A stretch of 64,000 bases of DNA from Paraburkholderia hospita (GCF_002902965.1 NZ_CP026107.1:186001-250000); one strand, 5' to 3'; positions 43,146-52,650 are shown, numbered from the stretch's first letter. Notes: generated by a model not told the origin, from the letters alone. Numbers and translations: made by a program.

Positions 43146-43390
43146 CTACCTGTTTCCGTTGACGGTTTCCAAAGTGCTAACCAGTACGGTGCAAAGTTTG
43201 TCTTACCAAATGTCTCAAGCGCAGGCGGTTCTGTCTTGGTTAGCGAATACCAACCATTCACCGTACGTTCGTCCTTTTTCCTGTGGGTGAAGTGGCAAGG
43301 AAATCTGGTACGACGGTGACGCAGTCACCATTAATACAACGTCAAAAAATCTCTCTCATGCCCGCGAAAACTTGTCTTGTAGCTGAAAAA
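43146..43390 (+). pseudogene. possible decayed coding sequence
   Basis: One frame reads LPVSVDGFQSANQYGAKFVL and then SVLVSEYQPFTVRS; the adjacent frame continues KEIWYDGDAVTINTTSKNLS before a stop at about 43385. Both look like real protein, and a single frameshift near 43300 would join them. Family not recognised and no intact start. Confidence 0.3.
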
Positions 43391-43399
43391 AAGCTGTGG

Positions 43400-43419
43400 T
43401 TTAATCCTGCCTGATTAAA
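43400..43419. promoter_or_regulatory. TTTAATC-N6-GATTAAA palindrome
   Basis: A perfect 7-6-7 dyad in AT-rich DNA about 400 bases before tssB. Candidate binding site for a regulator of the T6SS operon, or for H-NS-type nucleation. Confidence 0.35.
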
Positions 43420-43819
43420 AAGACCGGTGAACGAGTACCGATCGTGCTTTAGTTCAATACGGCCTTAAAAGAAGTTCCGGTTTCTTTCAGTATGGCCAAC
43501 TACTCCTGACCAAGGTAGTGCTTCTGGCCCGTAAGAAATCGCGGGGGCGAGCGCCATTAATACTGCTACCGGCGCTCGATACGGCAGCCTTCCATCCAAG
43601 TAAGGCGCGCCTGGCCCGTCGTAGTGGGTAGCCTGATTCAAAGAATTATTAAAGAAGGGCGCCCAGGTTGACGACATCCTGTCAGCGGGGGCCGCGCGCA
43701 CGTATGCCGCGACTGCGATCCCGCGCTCTTCGAATCCAAATTTGCAAGGTGCCCATCGCTCGCGGGCTATGCGGGCGAGTTGTTTTCCTAAACACACTCG
43801 TGCTTTTCCGGAGAGGTTC

Positions 43820-44401
43820 ATGTCGAATAGTTTGCAGAAGTGGGTGGGACGCAATCGTCCGCCGCGGGTTCAGATCACCTACGACGTAGAAGTCGGCGAC
43901 GCGGTTGAGAAGCGCGAGCTTCCTCTCGTGGTCGGTTTGCTCGCGGATCTCTCGGGGCAGCCTGCAACGCCGCTTCCCAAGCTCAAGGAGCGCCGCCTGG
44001 TCGATATCGATCGCGATAACTTCGATGAGATCATGGGCAAGATCGTTCCGCGCCTCGATCTCTCCGTGGCCGACACGCTAAAGGGCGAAGGCAACATCAA
44101 GGTCGAGCTGAAGTTCGAGAAGTTCGACGATTTCCATCCGGAAAGCATCGTCAAGCAGGTGCCGCGCCTCGCGAAGCTGCTTGAAGCACGTCAACAACTG
44201 CGCGATCTGCTCGCCAAGCTCGACGGCAACGACGAACTTGATTCGATGCTTGAGCGCATTGTGCAGAACAGTGAGGAACTGAAGAAAGTTCAAAGTCAGG
44301 CGCATGCCAGTGATACCCCCGCAGCTGCTTCGGCAGCACCCGCGGCGAGCGATGCAGCTGCCGAACCGGCCGCTCCCGCCGAGGACGCACCTACGGCCTA
44401 A
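43820..44401 (+). CDS. tssB: T6SS contractile sheath small subunit TssB
   Basis: ATG 43820 follows GGAGAGG. 193 aa: MSNSLQKWVGRNRPPRVQITYDVEVGDA is the conserved VipA start, then LPLVVGLLADLSG and the helical half SIVKQVPRLAKLLEARQQLRDLLAKL. TssB and TssC polymerise into the cytosolic sheath that contracts to push the Hcp tube. The Ala/Pro-rich tail (APAASDAAAEPAAPAEDAPTA) is longer than usual. It is the first gene of a long rightward operon, and the only plausible promoter lies in the AT-rich region upstream. Confidence 0.95.
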   Translation: MSNSLQKWVGRNRPPRVQITYDVEVGDAVEKRELPLVVGLLADLSGQPATPLPKLKERRLVDIDRDNFDEIMGKIVPRLDLSVADTLKGEGNIKVELKFEKFDDFHPESIVKQVPRLAKLLEARQQLRDLLAKLDGNDELDSMLERIVQNSEELKKVQSQAHASDTPAAASAAPAASDAAAEPAAPAEDAPTA

Positions 44402-44467
44402 AGGTATCGGACGAGAGCCTGATTTGCCCTTACTTGTGGGCGCAACGAACTTTCAAAGGTGATTCAG

Positions 44468-45976
44468 ATGGCAAGCAACACTGCGGCCGGCGCGGCCGCG
44501 CGCGAAACACAGACGCTCGAAGCTTCCGCGGGTGCGGAACTGAGCCTGCTCGAGCGCATCGTTCATGAAGGCAACATGGCCGTCGAGCCGTCGCAAAGCA
44601 GCTACGCCAAAAAGCTGATCGGCCAGCTCGCTTCGCAGATTCTCGACGAAGGCATGCGCACGAGCCCGGACAAGAGCGTCGTCGCGATGATCAACGAACG
44701 CGTAGCCGAGATCGACAAGTTGCTGTCGGACCAGCTCAACGCGATCATGCACGAAGAAGCGTTCCAGACGCTCGAAGCGTCGTGGACAGGCCTGCATGAC
44801 ATGGTCTATGGCACGGAAACGGGACCGCAGCTGAAGCTGCGCCTGCTGAACGTGACGAAGAAGGAACTGCTCAAAGACCTGGAAACGGCTGTCGACCACG
44901 ACATGAGCACGCTCTTCAAGAAGGTTTATGAAGAGGAATACGGCACGTTCGGCGGTGCGCCGTACTCGCTGCTGATCGGCGACTACTCGTTTGGCCGCCA
45001 TCCGCAGGACATCGCGCTGCTTGAGCGCATTTCGAAGGTGGCAGCCGCCGCGCATGCGCCGTTTATCGCGTCCGCGTCGCCCAGCCTGTTCGATCTGAAA
45101 TCGTTTACGGACCTTGGCGTCACGCGCGATCTGTCGAAGACCTTCGAGAGCGCCGAACTCGCCGCATGGCGCAGCTTCCGCGACTCGGAAGATTCGCGTT
45201 ACGTGTCGCTCGTGCTGCCTTCGTACGCTGCGCGTCTGCCGTATGGCGCGAAGACGAAGCCCGTCGAGAACTTCAACTTCGAAGAAGATGTCGACGGCAC
45301 CGATCACAGCAAGTACCTGTGGGCGAACTCGGCCTACCAGCTTGGTCTGCGTATCACCGACGCGTTTGCCAAGTACAGCTGGTCGACGGCGATCCGCGGT
45401 GTGGAAGGCGGCGGCAAGGTCGAGAACATGGTCGCGCATACGTACAAGACGGGCGAAGGTGACGTCGTCCTCAAGTGCCCGACGGAAGTGACGATCACCG
45501 ATCGTCGCGAGAAGGAACTGAACGACCTCGGCTTCATCGCGCTGGTGAATTCAAAGGGCTCGAACTTCGCGACCTTCTTCGGTGGCCAGACGGCCAACCG
45601 TCCGAAGGTGTACAACAAGGATGCCGCCAACGCGAACGCGCAGCTGTCGGCGCGTCTGCCGTACGTGCTCGCCGCATCGCGCTTCGCTCACTATATGAAG
45701 GTGATCATGCGCGACAAGGTCGGCAGCTTTCAGTCGCGCAGCGATATCGAAGCGTATCTGAACAACTGGATCGCTGATTACGTGCTGATCAATCCGTCGG
45801 CTTCGCACGCACAAAAAGCGCGATTCCCGCTCGGCGAAGGGCGCGTGGACGTCACGGAAGTTCCGGGCAAGCCTGGCGCATATCGTGCAACCTGCTTCCT
45901 GAAACCGCATTTCCAGATGGAAGAACTGACCGCGTCGATTCGTCTCGTCGCGGAACTGCCAGCAGCGGCAGCCTGA
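44468..45976 (+). CDS. tssC: T6SS contractile sheath large subunit TssC
   Basis: ATG 44468 with AAAGGTGA upstream is preferred to the GTG at 44459. 502 aa. LLERIVHEGNMAVEPSQSSYAKKLIGQLASQIL, ASWTGLHDMVYGTETG, YGTFGGAPYSLLIGDYSFG, EAYLNNWIADYVLINP and the C-terminal FLKPHFQMEELTASIRLVAELP match VipB. It forms the outer sheath layer with TssB, and its C-terminal part is where ClpV-driven disassembly acts with TssB. It is 66 bases after tssB. Confidence 0.95.
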   Translation: MASNTAAGAAARETQTLEASAGAELSLLERIVHEGNMAVEPSQSSYAKKLIGQLASQILDEGMRTSPDKSVVAMINERVAEIDKLLSDQLNAIMHEEAFQTLEASWTGLHDMVYGTETGPQLKLRLLNVTKKELLKDLETAVDHDMSTLFKKVYEEEYGTFGGAPYSLLIGDYSFGRHPQDIALLERISKVAAAAHAPFIASASPSLFDLKSFTDLGVTRDLSKTFESAELAAWRSFRDSEDSRYVSLVLPSYAARLPYGAKTKPVENFNFEEDVDGTDHSKYLWANSAYQLGLRITDAFAKYSWSTAIRGVEGGGKVENMVAHTYKTGEGDVVLKCPTEVTITDRREKELNDLGFIALVNSKGSNFATFFGGQTANRPKVYNKDAANANAQLSARLPYVLAASRFAHYMKVIMRDKVGSFQSRSDIEAYLNNWIADYVLINPSASHAQKARFPLGEGRVDVTEVPGKPGAYRATCFLKPHFQMEELTASIRLVAELPAAAA

Positions 45977-45985
45977 TGTTCTGTC

Positions 45986-46008
45986 TCGCGCGGCCTCGTG
46001 CCGCGCGA
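45986..46008 (+). terminator. 9-bp GC hairpin between tssC and hcp
   Basis: TCGCGCGGC-CTCGT-GCCGCGCGA followed by AAAACCC. It has the form of a weak terminator or an mRNA processing/stability stem, which could help set the high Hcp level relative to the sheath. Confidence 0.55.
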
Positions 46009-46044
46009 AAACCCGAATACGTCACCTATTGATAAGAGCTAGTC

Positions 46045-46533
46045 ATGGATACCGTTCTTCTTAAGATCAAGGACATCAAGGGCAATTCGACGCTTGACGG
46101 CGCGACCGACCAGATCGTGCTGTACTCGTATTCGATCGGCGTGCAAATGTCGATGAACCGCGACGTCGGTAACACGGAACGCACGATGGGCCGCCCGAGC
46201 TTCCAGGAATTCAGCCTCAGCAAAGCGACCGATCAGGCCACGCCGGCTCTGTATTCCGCTTGCGCTGCCGGCACCAAGCTCGGCGATGCGACGATTTCGA
46301 TCGGCCGCAACGAGAACGGCAAGTTCATGTCGCTGCTGACGTACACGCTGAGCGACGCGATGATCTCGTCGATCGCGACCAGCGGCGGTGGCGAGTCCGC
46401 GGATAGCTTTTCGATCAACTTCTCGAAGATCACGACCGTTTATACGCAGCAGAACGTCGACTCGACCAAGAAGGGCACGGCCTCGTTCGGCTGGGACCTG
46501 TCGAAGAACATCTCGGCACCGCCGTCGGCCTGA
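46045..46533 (+). CDS. hcp: T6SS tube protein Hcp (TssD)
   Basis: 162 aa. MDTVLLKIKDIKGNSTLDGATDQIVLYSYSIGVQM opens the Hcp1 fold; SMGR/GRPSFQEFSLSKATDQATPALYSACAAG and the C-terminal QQNVDSTKKGTASFGWDLSKN are characteristic. Hexamers stack into the inner tube inside the TssBC sheath, are secreted, and can carry small effectors in the lumen. The leader has a modest AAGAG ribosome site, and a hairpin separates it from tssC. Confidence 0.95.
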   Translation: MDTVLLKIKDIKGNSTLDGATDQIVLYSYSIGVQMSMNRDVGNTERTMGRPSFQEFSLSKATDQATPALYSACAAGTKLGDATISIGRNENGKFMSLLTYTLSDAMISSIATSGGGESADSFSINFSKITTVYTQQNVDSTKKGTASFGWDLSKNISAPPSA

Positions 46534-46600
46534 TCGTCGGCCTCACGCTGCAACCGGCCGTCAAAGCTTCACACTCAGTGTTACCTGGAGTACTCGCGCA

Positions 46601-47056
46601 ATGCCGGCAATCGTCAGCGGTTCATCGATGCCACTGTTCGACCGCCTCGCCGCAAGCGGCGAGGCTCAGCTTCCAGGCGCCGATGCGCTGCGGGAGTCGG
46701 TTGCGCGCGAGCTCGGCAGATTACTCAACACGCGGTCGCGTTTGACGTTCGAGCAATTCGCAGCATGCGAAGGCACCGTGCTCGACTATGGTGTGCCGGA
46801 CTTCTCCGAAAGGTCGTTGCATTCCGGTCCGGATCGGGACGCAATTGCCGCGGTTGTCAAGCGCGCGATCACGCTGTTCGAGCCGCGCCTTGCCAACGTT
46901 GCCGTGGGTTTTGTGTTTCCATCCGATCACTCGACGTACGCCGTTTTGACCATCGGCGCAGACATGCGCTCCGGTATCAATATCGCGCACGTCGCGTTCG
47001 AACTGGCCACTGACGGTCATACCGTAAGCTACGCCCGCAGCTCGGACGAAGGCTGA
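46601..47056 (+). CDS. tssE: T6SS baseplate protein TssE (gp25-like)
   Basis: ATG 46601 with TGGAG at 46586-46590 gives 151 aa; the longer frame from 46388 overlaps hcp and is discarded. SMPLFDRLAASGEAQLPG and ELGRLLNTRSRLTFEQFAACEGTVLDYGVPDF carry the gpW/gp25 core, including the near-universal LN.R pattern. It is a wedge component that starts sheath assembly. It ends one base before tssF. Confidence 0.92.
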   Translation: MPAIVSGSSMPLFDRLAASGEAQLPGADALRESVARELGRLLNTRSRLTFEQFAACEGTVLDYGVPDFSERSLHSGPDRDAIAAVVKRAITLFEPRLANVAVGFVFPSDHSTYAVLTIGADMRSGINIAHVAFELATDGHTVSYARSSDEG

Positions 47057-47057
47057 C

Positions 47058-48815
47058 ATGGCGCCCGACGATATCCTTCAATACTACAAGCGCGAACTGT
47101 CATACCTGCGTCTGCAAGGTGCTGACTTCGCTCGCCGTTATCCGAAGATCGCATCGCGGCTGGCGCTGCATGGCACGGAATCGCTCGACCCGCACACGGA
47201 GCGGCTGATCGAAGCGACAGCGTTTCTTGCCGCGCGGGTACACCGGGATCTCGATCAGGAGTTTCCGCAAGTCGCATCGGCGCTGCTCGACAACGTGTGT
47301 CCATCGCTCGTCCAGCCTGTACCGTCGATGACGATCGCGCAATTCGATCTCGACCCGACCCAGGGCAAGGTGACCGCCGGGTTTCTGGTGCCGCGTCACA
47401 CCGGTCTGCAGGCTCGCACAGAAACGGGCGAGACGTGCCGGTTCCGCACGGCGTGGGACACGGTGCTGTGGCCGCTAAAGATCAGTCATGCTGCGTTCGG
47501 CGACGACTCAACGCTGCGCCTCACGCTGGAATGCTCGCCGGGCGTGGACTTTTCCGAACTCGAACTGAAGCAGTTGCGCATCCACCTCCACGGCGACTGG
47601 ATGGTGACGATGCCGCTCTATGAATTGCTGGTGTCGGGCGTCGCGGATGTCTCCATTCGGCCCGACGGCCGCGCAGCGGCGACGCTGCTGCCGGCACGCG
47701 CGTGGCGCGAAGTGGGCTACGCGGAAACCGATGACGTGTTGCCGCGCCCACCCAACGCGCAGCCGGCTTATTCGCTGATGCAGGAGTACTTCGCCTTTCC
47801 GCGCAAGTTTCATTTCTTCGATCTGCATCATCTGGAAGGGCGGCTCGGATCGGGGCGTCGTTGCGAGATCGTGCTTCATCTCGATCGCGCGCCGCGCGGC
47901 CTCGGGATGCTGCGGGCCGAACATTTTCAGCTTGGCAGCACACCCATCGTGAATCTGTTTTCGCAGACGAGCGAGCCGATCGTCATCGACCATCGACACT
48001 ATGAATACAGGCTCGTCGCCGATCAGCGGCGCGAGTCAATGACGGAAATTCATTCAATCGCGTCCGTCGTCGCGTCGGACCCGTCGACAGATCGCGTTGC
48101 AACGGTCCCGTGTTTTGCCGCCATCGACCACGTCGACACGAACGGCACCACCGTTTTCTGGTCGGCACGGCGCGAACACAGCCTGCGCGAAAACGTACTC
48201 GGCACGGACATGTTCCTGAGTTTCGTCAATGCCGCCAACACGCAGTCCGATCCAGGTGCGCCCGTGATCTACGCGAACGTGCTGTGCACAAACCGGCGGC
48301 TGGCGGAACACGTGCCCGTTGGCGCCCGCATGATGGTCGAGAAGGTGTCGCAGAACACGCGCGTGCGTTGTCTCTATGAGCCGACCGCGCAGCGCAGTCC
48401 GTCGCTCGGAAGCGAGACACTGTGGCGGCTGATTTCGCTGCTCACGCTCAACTATCACTCGCTGGTGAGCGGTGCAACGGGGCGGGCGCAATTGCAGGAG
48501 ATGCTGCGGCTTTTCGCGTCTGATGGCACGCGTGAGCAGGACCAGATTCGCGGTATCCGTAGCGTGGAGGCGCGCAGCGTCACGGCGCACGTCGGCAGTG
48601 ACGCATGGCGTGGCTACTGCCGCGGCACCGAGGTCACCGTCGAGTTCGATCCCGAGAGCTTCGTCGGCGGCTCGCCCTTGTTGATGGGCGCCGTGCTCGC
48701 CCGCTTCTTCGCGATGTACACGTCGGTCAATTCCTTTGTGCGGCTGGTCGTGCGCCGTGGAGACGAGATATGGAAGCAATGGGAGCCGATGACGGGCTGC
48801 CAGCAGCTGCTCTGA
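47058..48815 (+). CDS. tssF: T6SS baseplate protein TssF
   Basis: 585 aa beginning MAPDDILQYYKRELSYLRLQGADFARRYPKIASRLALHGTESLDPHTERLIEATAFLAARV, the strongly conserved TssF N-terminus, with a C-terminal VRSVEARSVTAHVG...GTEVTVEFDPESFVGGSPLLMGAVLARFFAMYTSVNSFVRL. It forms the baseplate wedge with TssG and TssE. The start codon is one base after the tssE stop, and the 3' end overlaps tssG by 46 bases. Confidence 0.95.
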   Translation: MAPDDILQYYKRELSYLRLQGADFARRYPKIASRLALHGTESLDPHTERLIEATAFLAARVHRDLDQEFPQVASALLDNVCPSLVQPVPSMTIAQFDLDPTQGKVTAGFLVPRHTGLQARTETGETCRFRTAWDTVLWPLKISHAAFGDDSTLRLTLECSPGVDFSELELKQLRIHLHGDWMVTMPLYELLVSGVADVSIRPDGRAAATLLPARAWREVGYAETDDVLPRPPNAQPAYSLMQEYFAFPRKFHFFDLHHLEGRLGSGRRCEIVLHLDRAPRGLGMLRAEHFQLGSTPIVNLFSQTSEPIVIDHRHYEYRLVADQRRESMTEIHSIASVVASDPSTDRVATVPCFAAIDHVDTNGTTVFWSARREHSLRENVLGTDMFLSFVNAANTQSDPGAPVIYANVLCTNRRLAEHVPVGARMMVEKVSQNTRVRCLYEPTAQRSPSLGSETLWRLISLLTLNYHSLVSGATGRAQLQEMLRLFASDGTREQDQIRGIRSVEARSVTAHVGSDAWRGYCRGTEVTVEFDPESFVGGSPLLMGAVLARFFAMYTSVNSFVRLVVRRGDEIWKQWEPMTGCQQLL

Positions 48816-49912
48816 TCGCCCTTCTCAAGGCGAATCCGCAGCGCTTCGATCTGTTCCAGGCGATCAGTCTGCTGGAACGGGCTGCGCCATGGGCGAGGCC
48901 GCTTGGACGCGGCAACGGGCATGGCGAGGCCGTGCGTCTTGCCGGCCATGTTTCGCTCGCGTTCGAGCCGAGCGACATCCGCAGCGTGCGCGAACATGTC
49001 GGGTCGCAAGACGGCGGCCACGCAGATGCCGCGAACGAAGACGGACACACATCGCGCGAGCGGCACGGAGCGCACGAAATGCACGCCAGCTATACGGTGT
49101 CGACGCCCGTGCTCACGCTGGCAGGCGCGAACGGTCCGCTGCCGATGGCCTATACGGAGCTGGTGCTGGCGCGGCGCGCCCAACGCGACACGGCGACGGC
49201 GGACCTGCTCGATATCTTCAACCACCGGTTTCTGTCATTCCTCTACCGCAGCCGCAAGAAGCACGCGCCGGGATTGAACTGGCGCTCGCCGCATGGATCC
49301 GCACTCGCGGCGGCGCTCGATGCGCTGAGCAATCTCGGGCTGCGCGCGGGCGTGAATGGCCCGACGCATGGCCCGCACGGCGAACACTTGTGGATGCGGC
49401 ATGCGGGCCTGCTCGGCGCCGCGCCGCGTTCGATGACGGGCTTGTGCGCCATGCTCTCCGACCGTCTCGGTCTCAAGGTGCGCGGTGCACAGTTTGTCGG
49501 CGGCTGGCGTGAGATCGATGCCGCCGATTCGCTGCGACTCGCGCGCGCCGGTTCGCGCGCACCGCGTCTGGGCGGCGCGGCGGTACTTGGTCGTCGCACG
49601 TGGGACGAAGCGAATGGCATATGCATCGAGTTTCCCGAACTGACGAAGGCCCGCTTCGAAGCGCTGCTGCCCGGTGGCCGCGATCACGCGATGGCGGCCT
49701 GGCTGATCCGGTCGTATCTGCAGCAGGACTTCGACGTGCAGTTCGTGCTGCATCTCGCGCCACAACGCGTCGACTGCGCAGCGGGCGGTTTGCGCGCGGG
49801 CCGGCTCGGCTGGACCTCCTGGCTGGGCGGCGCGAGCAACGACACCCACACGCCGAAGCCGGTGCGCCTCGCGATGCGCGAAGCCGCCGTGCCCGCGCCG
49901 ACGAATCTTTGA
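48770..49912 (+). CDS. tssG: T6SS baseplate protein TssG
   Basis: ATG 48770 follows TGGAGA and lies inside the end of tssF in another frame. 380 aa: LLKANPQRFDLFQAISLLER near the N-terminus, FEPSDIRSV, LPMAYTELVLAR, DLLDIFNHRFLSFLYRSRKKHAPGL and GLGGWTSWLG-like C-terminal GRLGWTSWLGG match TssG. A His/Asp/Glu-rich insert (QDGGHADAANEDGHTSRERHGAHEMH) at about 77-105 is not common to the family. Two TssF and one TssG form the wedge. Confidence 0.92.
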   Translation: MEAMGADDGLPAAALIALLKANPQRFDLFQAISLLERAAPWARPLGRGNGHGEAVRLAGHVSLAFEPSDIRSVREHVGSQDGGHADAANEDGHTSRERHGAHEMHASYTVSTPVLTLAGANGPLPMAYTELVLARRAQRDTATADLLDIFNHRFLSFLYRSRKKHAPGLNWRSPHGSALAAALDALSNLGLRAGVNGPTHGPHGEHLWMRHAGLLGAAPRSMTGLCAMLSDRLGLKVRGAQFVGGWREIDAADSLRLARAGSRAPRLGGAAVLGRRTWDEANGICIEFPELTKARFEALLPGGRDHAMAAWLIRSYLQQDFDVQFVLHLAPQRVDCAAGGLRAGRLGWTSWLGGASNDTHTPKPVRLAMREAAVPAPTNL

Positions 49913-49923
49913 GAAAAACGCGC

Positions 49924-52650
49924 ATGGACATCGATATCCGTACCCTGTTGAGCCGGCTCAATCCGGAATGCAAGCTTGCGATGGAGCAGGCGGCGCAACT
50001 GTGCGTGCGTCAGACGCATTACAACGTCGACGTCGAGCATCTTCTGTTGACGCTGCTCGAATCCGATGCGCCGGATCTGCGCGCGATTCTCGCGCACTTC
50101 GGTATCAAGCCTGAAACGCTTACCGCCCAACTTCAGAAAGCCGTCGATCTTTTCAAGCGAGGCAATGGCCGAACGCCTGCGCTGTCGCCGAATTTTTCTC
50201 CACTTTTCCAGGAAGCGTGGCTTCTGAGTTCGATGCTGCTCGGCGAACAGCAGATCCGTTCCGGCACGCTTGTGCTGGCGCTGCTTGAGGTAGATAGTCT
50301 GCGCGGCATGCTGCTCGAGTCCGCGCCGGCCCTGCTGAATGTTCCTCGTGCCAGTTTGCGTGAGCGCCTCAGCGTCGTGCTCGCCGGTTCGGCTGAAGAT
50401 GCGGGCGCAGCACAGGCACGTGCGTCGACGGCACCGGAAATGGGGCAAGCCAGTGCAGCACCCACTGCCGCGTCGCATGCTCAAGGGGCAATGCCTTCCA
50501 TGGCGCAAGGTGGCGGCGCGAGCCAGGGTCGCAAAACTGCGCTCGATCAATACACCGTGGATCTGACGGGCCTTGCGCGCGAAGGCAAGATCGACCCTAT
50601 TCGCGGACGCGACGCCGAGATCCGGCAACTGATCGATGTGCTTCTGCGTCGCCGGCAGAACAACCCGATCCTGACGGGCGAGGCGGGGGTCGGCAAGACG
50701 GCTGTCGTCGAAGGCTTCGCGCAGCGCATCGTGCAAGGCGACGTGCCGCCCGCGCTGATCAACGTTTCTGTTCGCTCGCTTGACCTTGCGCTGCTGCAGG
50801 CGGGAGCGGGCGTGAAGGGCGAGTTCGAAAACCGGCTCAAGTCGGTGATCGCGGAAGTAAAGGCGTCACCTGTGCCCGTGATCCTTTTCATCGACGAGGC
50901 CCATCAGCTGATCGGCGCGGGCGGCAGCGAAGGTCAGGGCGACGCGGCCAACCTGCTCAAGCCAGCGCTTGCACGCGGCGAGCTGCGCACGATTGCCGCC
51001 ACGACGTGGGCCGAATACAAGAAGTACGTGGAGCGCGATCCGGCGCTGGCGCGACGCTTCCAGGTCGTAAAGGTCGAGGAGCCGAGCGAAGCCGTCGCGA
51101 TCGAGATGCTGCGCGGCATGGTTCAGAAGCTCGAAGAGCATCATGGCGTCGAGATCCTCGACGAGGCCGTGCGGGATGCCGTAAAGCTCTCACATCGCTA
51201 CATCTCCGGGCGCCAGTTGCCGGACAAGGCTATCAGCGTGCTCGATACGGCGTGCGCGCGCGTCGCGATCGGCCAGAACGGCTTGCCCGAAGAGATCGAG
51301 GCACTCGGTCGCTCGCTCGATACCGCCGAAAACCAGCTTCGTATCGCGCGTCATGAAGCCGCGATGGGCGCTGACCGCGCCGATGCTCTCTCTGCAATCA
51401 CGAAGCAGCTCGAAGACGAGCGTGCACAGCACTCGCGTCTCACCGAGAAACTCGCGACCGAAAAGCGCGCAGTGGAAGAGGTGCTAACGTGGCGAAAGAG
51501 GATTCGCGGCTATCTGGCGGATCAGAGCGGCGCGGCCGAGCCCGAAGAAGGTGAGTCGCTGACGGCGAATCTGTCGCGACTGGAGAAAGGGCTCGAAGCC
51601 GTGCAAAACGACGAGCCGATGGTCCCCGTGTGCGTCGATTCGGAAACGGTCGCGAAGGTGATATCCGGCTGGACGGGTATTCCCGTTGGCCGGATGCTCG
51701 CCGATGAATTGCATACGGTGCTCTACCTGCAGGACAAGCTTGCCGAACGCGTGGTAGGCCAGGACGAGGCGCTTGACGCCATCGCGCGCCGTGTGCGCAC
51801 TTTCCGCGCCGATCTCGACGATCCAGGCAAACCCGTCGGCGTCTTTCTGCTCGTCGGACCGAGTGGCGTCGGCAAGACGGAAACGGCGTTTGCGCTCGCG
51901 GACCTGCTGTACGGCGGTGAGCGCAACATGATCACTGTCAATATGTCCGAGTTTCAGGAGGCGCATAGCGTCTCGGGGCTGAAGGGCGCGCCGCCAGGGT
52001 ATGTCGGCTACGGCCGTGGCGGTGTCCTTACGGAAGCGGTACGACGCCGCCCGTACAGCGTCGTGCTGCTCGACGAAATGGAGAAGGCGCATCCGGATGT
52101 GCTGGAACTGTTCTTTCAGGTGTTCGACAAGGGCGTGATGGAGGACGGCGAGGGCGTCCCCATCGACTTCAAGAACACGCTGATCCTGCTCACGTCGAAT
52201 GCGGCGCAGGACGTGATTACGGAAGCATCCCGCGGCGGCCGTCGCCCGCCGCCCGATGAACTGATCGGGAAGCTGCGCCCGGCGCTGCTGAGGCAATTCA
52301 GCCCGGCGTTTCTCGGCCGGCTCGTGCTCGTTCCGTACTACCACCTCGGCGACGCGCAGATCAACGCGATCGTCAATCTGAAGCTCGAACGGCTTGCGCA
52401 GCGCTTTACGCGCAACCATCTCGCGCAGCTGACGTGGGACGCGGATCTCGCCACGCTGATTGCACAGCGCTGCAAGGAAGTGGACAGCGGCGCGCGCAAC
52501 GTCGACCACATTCTCACGCAATCGGTCCTGCCGGAACTGGCGCGCCAGGTGCTCGAGAGAATCTCGATATCGGAGTCGTTTGGCGGCGTGCATCTTGCGC
52601 TGGGCGCGACGGGCGACATCGAGTTCCGCTTCCTGCCGAAGGAGGCGTAA
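49924..52650 (+). CDS. clpV: T6SS AAA+ ATPase ClpV (TssH)
   Basis: ATG 49924 (MDIDIRTLLSRLNPECKLAMEQAAQLCVRQTHYNVDVEHLLLTLLE) gives 908 aa; the earlier frame overlaps tssG. ClpV uses ATP to disassemble the contracted sheath for reuse. It has an N-domain to about 160, a variable Ala/Gln/Ser linker (160-200), NBD1 with GEAGVGKT at about 252 and FIDEAHQL, a coiled-coil middle domain (about 480-540), and NBD2 with GPSGVGKTE at about 645 and LLDEMEKAHPD. The final segment FGGVHLALGATGDIEFRF is usual. It is 11 bases after tssG and 4 before vgrG. Confidence 0.95.
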   Translation: MDIDIRTLLSRLNPECKLAMEQAAQLCVRQTHYNVDVEHLLLTLLESDAPDLRAILAHFGIKPETLTAQLQKAVDLFKRGNGRTPALSPNFSPLFQEAWLLSSMLLGEQQIRSGTLVLALLEVDSLRGMLLESAPALLNVPRASLRERLSVVLAGSAEDAGAAQARASTAPEMGQASAAPTAASHAQGAMPSMAQGGGASQGRKTALDQYTVDLTGLAREGKIDPIRGRDAEIRQLIDVLLRRRQNNPILTGEAGVGKTAVVEGFAQRIVQGDVPPALINVSVRSLDLALLQAGAGVKGEFENRLKSVIAEVKASPVPVILFIDEAHQLIGAGGSEGQGDAANLLKPALARGELRTIAATTWAEYKKYVERDPALARRFQVVKVEEPSEAVAIEMLRGMVQKLEEHHGVEILDEAVRDAVKLSHRYISGRQLPDKAISVLDTACARVAIGQNGLPEEIEALGRSLDTAENQLRIARHEAAMGADRADALSAITKQLEDERAQHSRLTEKLATEKRAVEEVLTWRKRIRGYLADQSGAAEPEEGESLTANLSRLEKGLEAVQNDEPMVPVCVDSETVAKVISGWTGIPVGRMLADELHTVLYLQDKLAERVVGQDEALDAIARRVRTFRADLDDPGKPVGVFLLVGPSGVGKTETAFALADLLYGGERNMITVNMSEFQEAHSVSGLKGAPPGYVGYGRGGVLTEAVRRRPYSVVLLDEMEKAHPDVLELFFQVFDKGVMEDGEGVPIDFKNTLILLTSNAAQDVITEASRGGRRPPPDELIGKLRPALLRQFSPAFLGRLVLVPYYHLGDAQINAIVNLKLERLAQRFTRNHLAQLTWDADLATLIAQRCKEVDSGARNVDHILTQSVLPELARQVLERISISESFGGVHLALGATGDIEFRFLPKEA

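Larger units (their letters stand above)
42833..43819. other. AT-rich region upstream of the T6SS operon
   Basis: About 1 kb, with AT-rich stretches at about 42960-43140 and 43330-43440, in contrast to the GC-rich operon. It holds a decayed coding stretch (43146-43390), a palindrome at 43400-43419, and presumably the T6SS promoter. The minus frame at 43465-43854 runs into tssB and is not supported. Confidence 0.5.

Noticed and set aside
43465..43854. 129-codon minus frame before tssB
   Set aside because: Its start lies inside tssB, it has no ribosome site and no recognisable motif.
44453..45439. 328-codon minus frame opposite tssC
   Set aside because: Arg/His/Val-rich shadow of a strongly coding plus strand.
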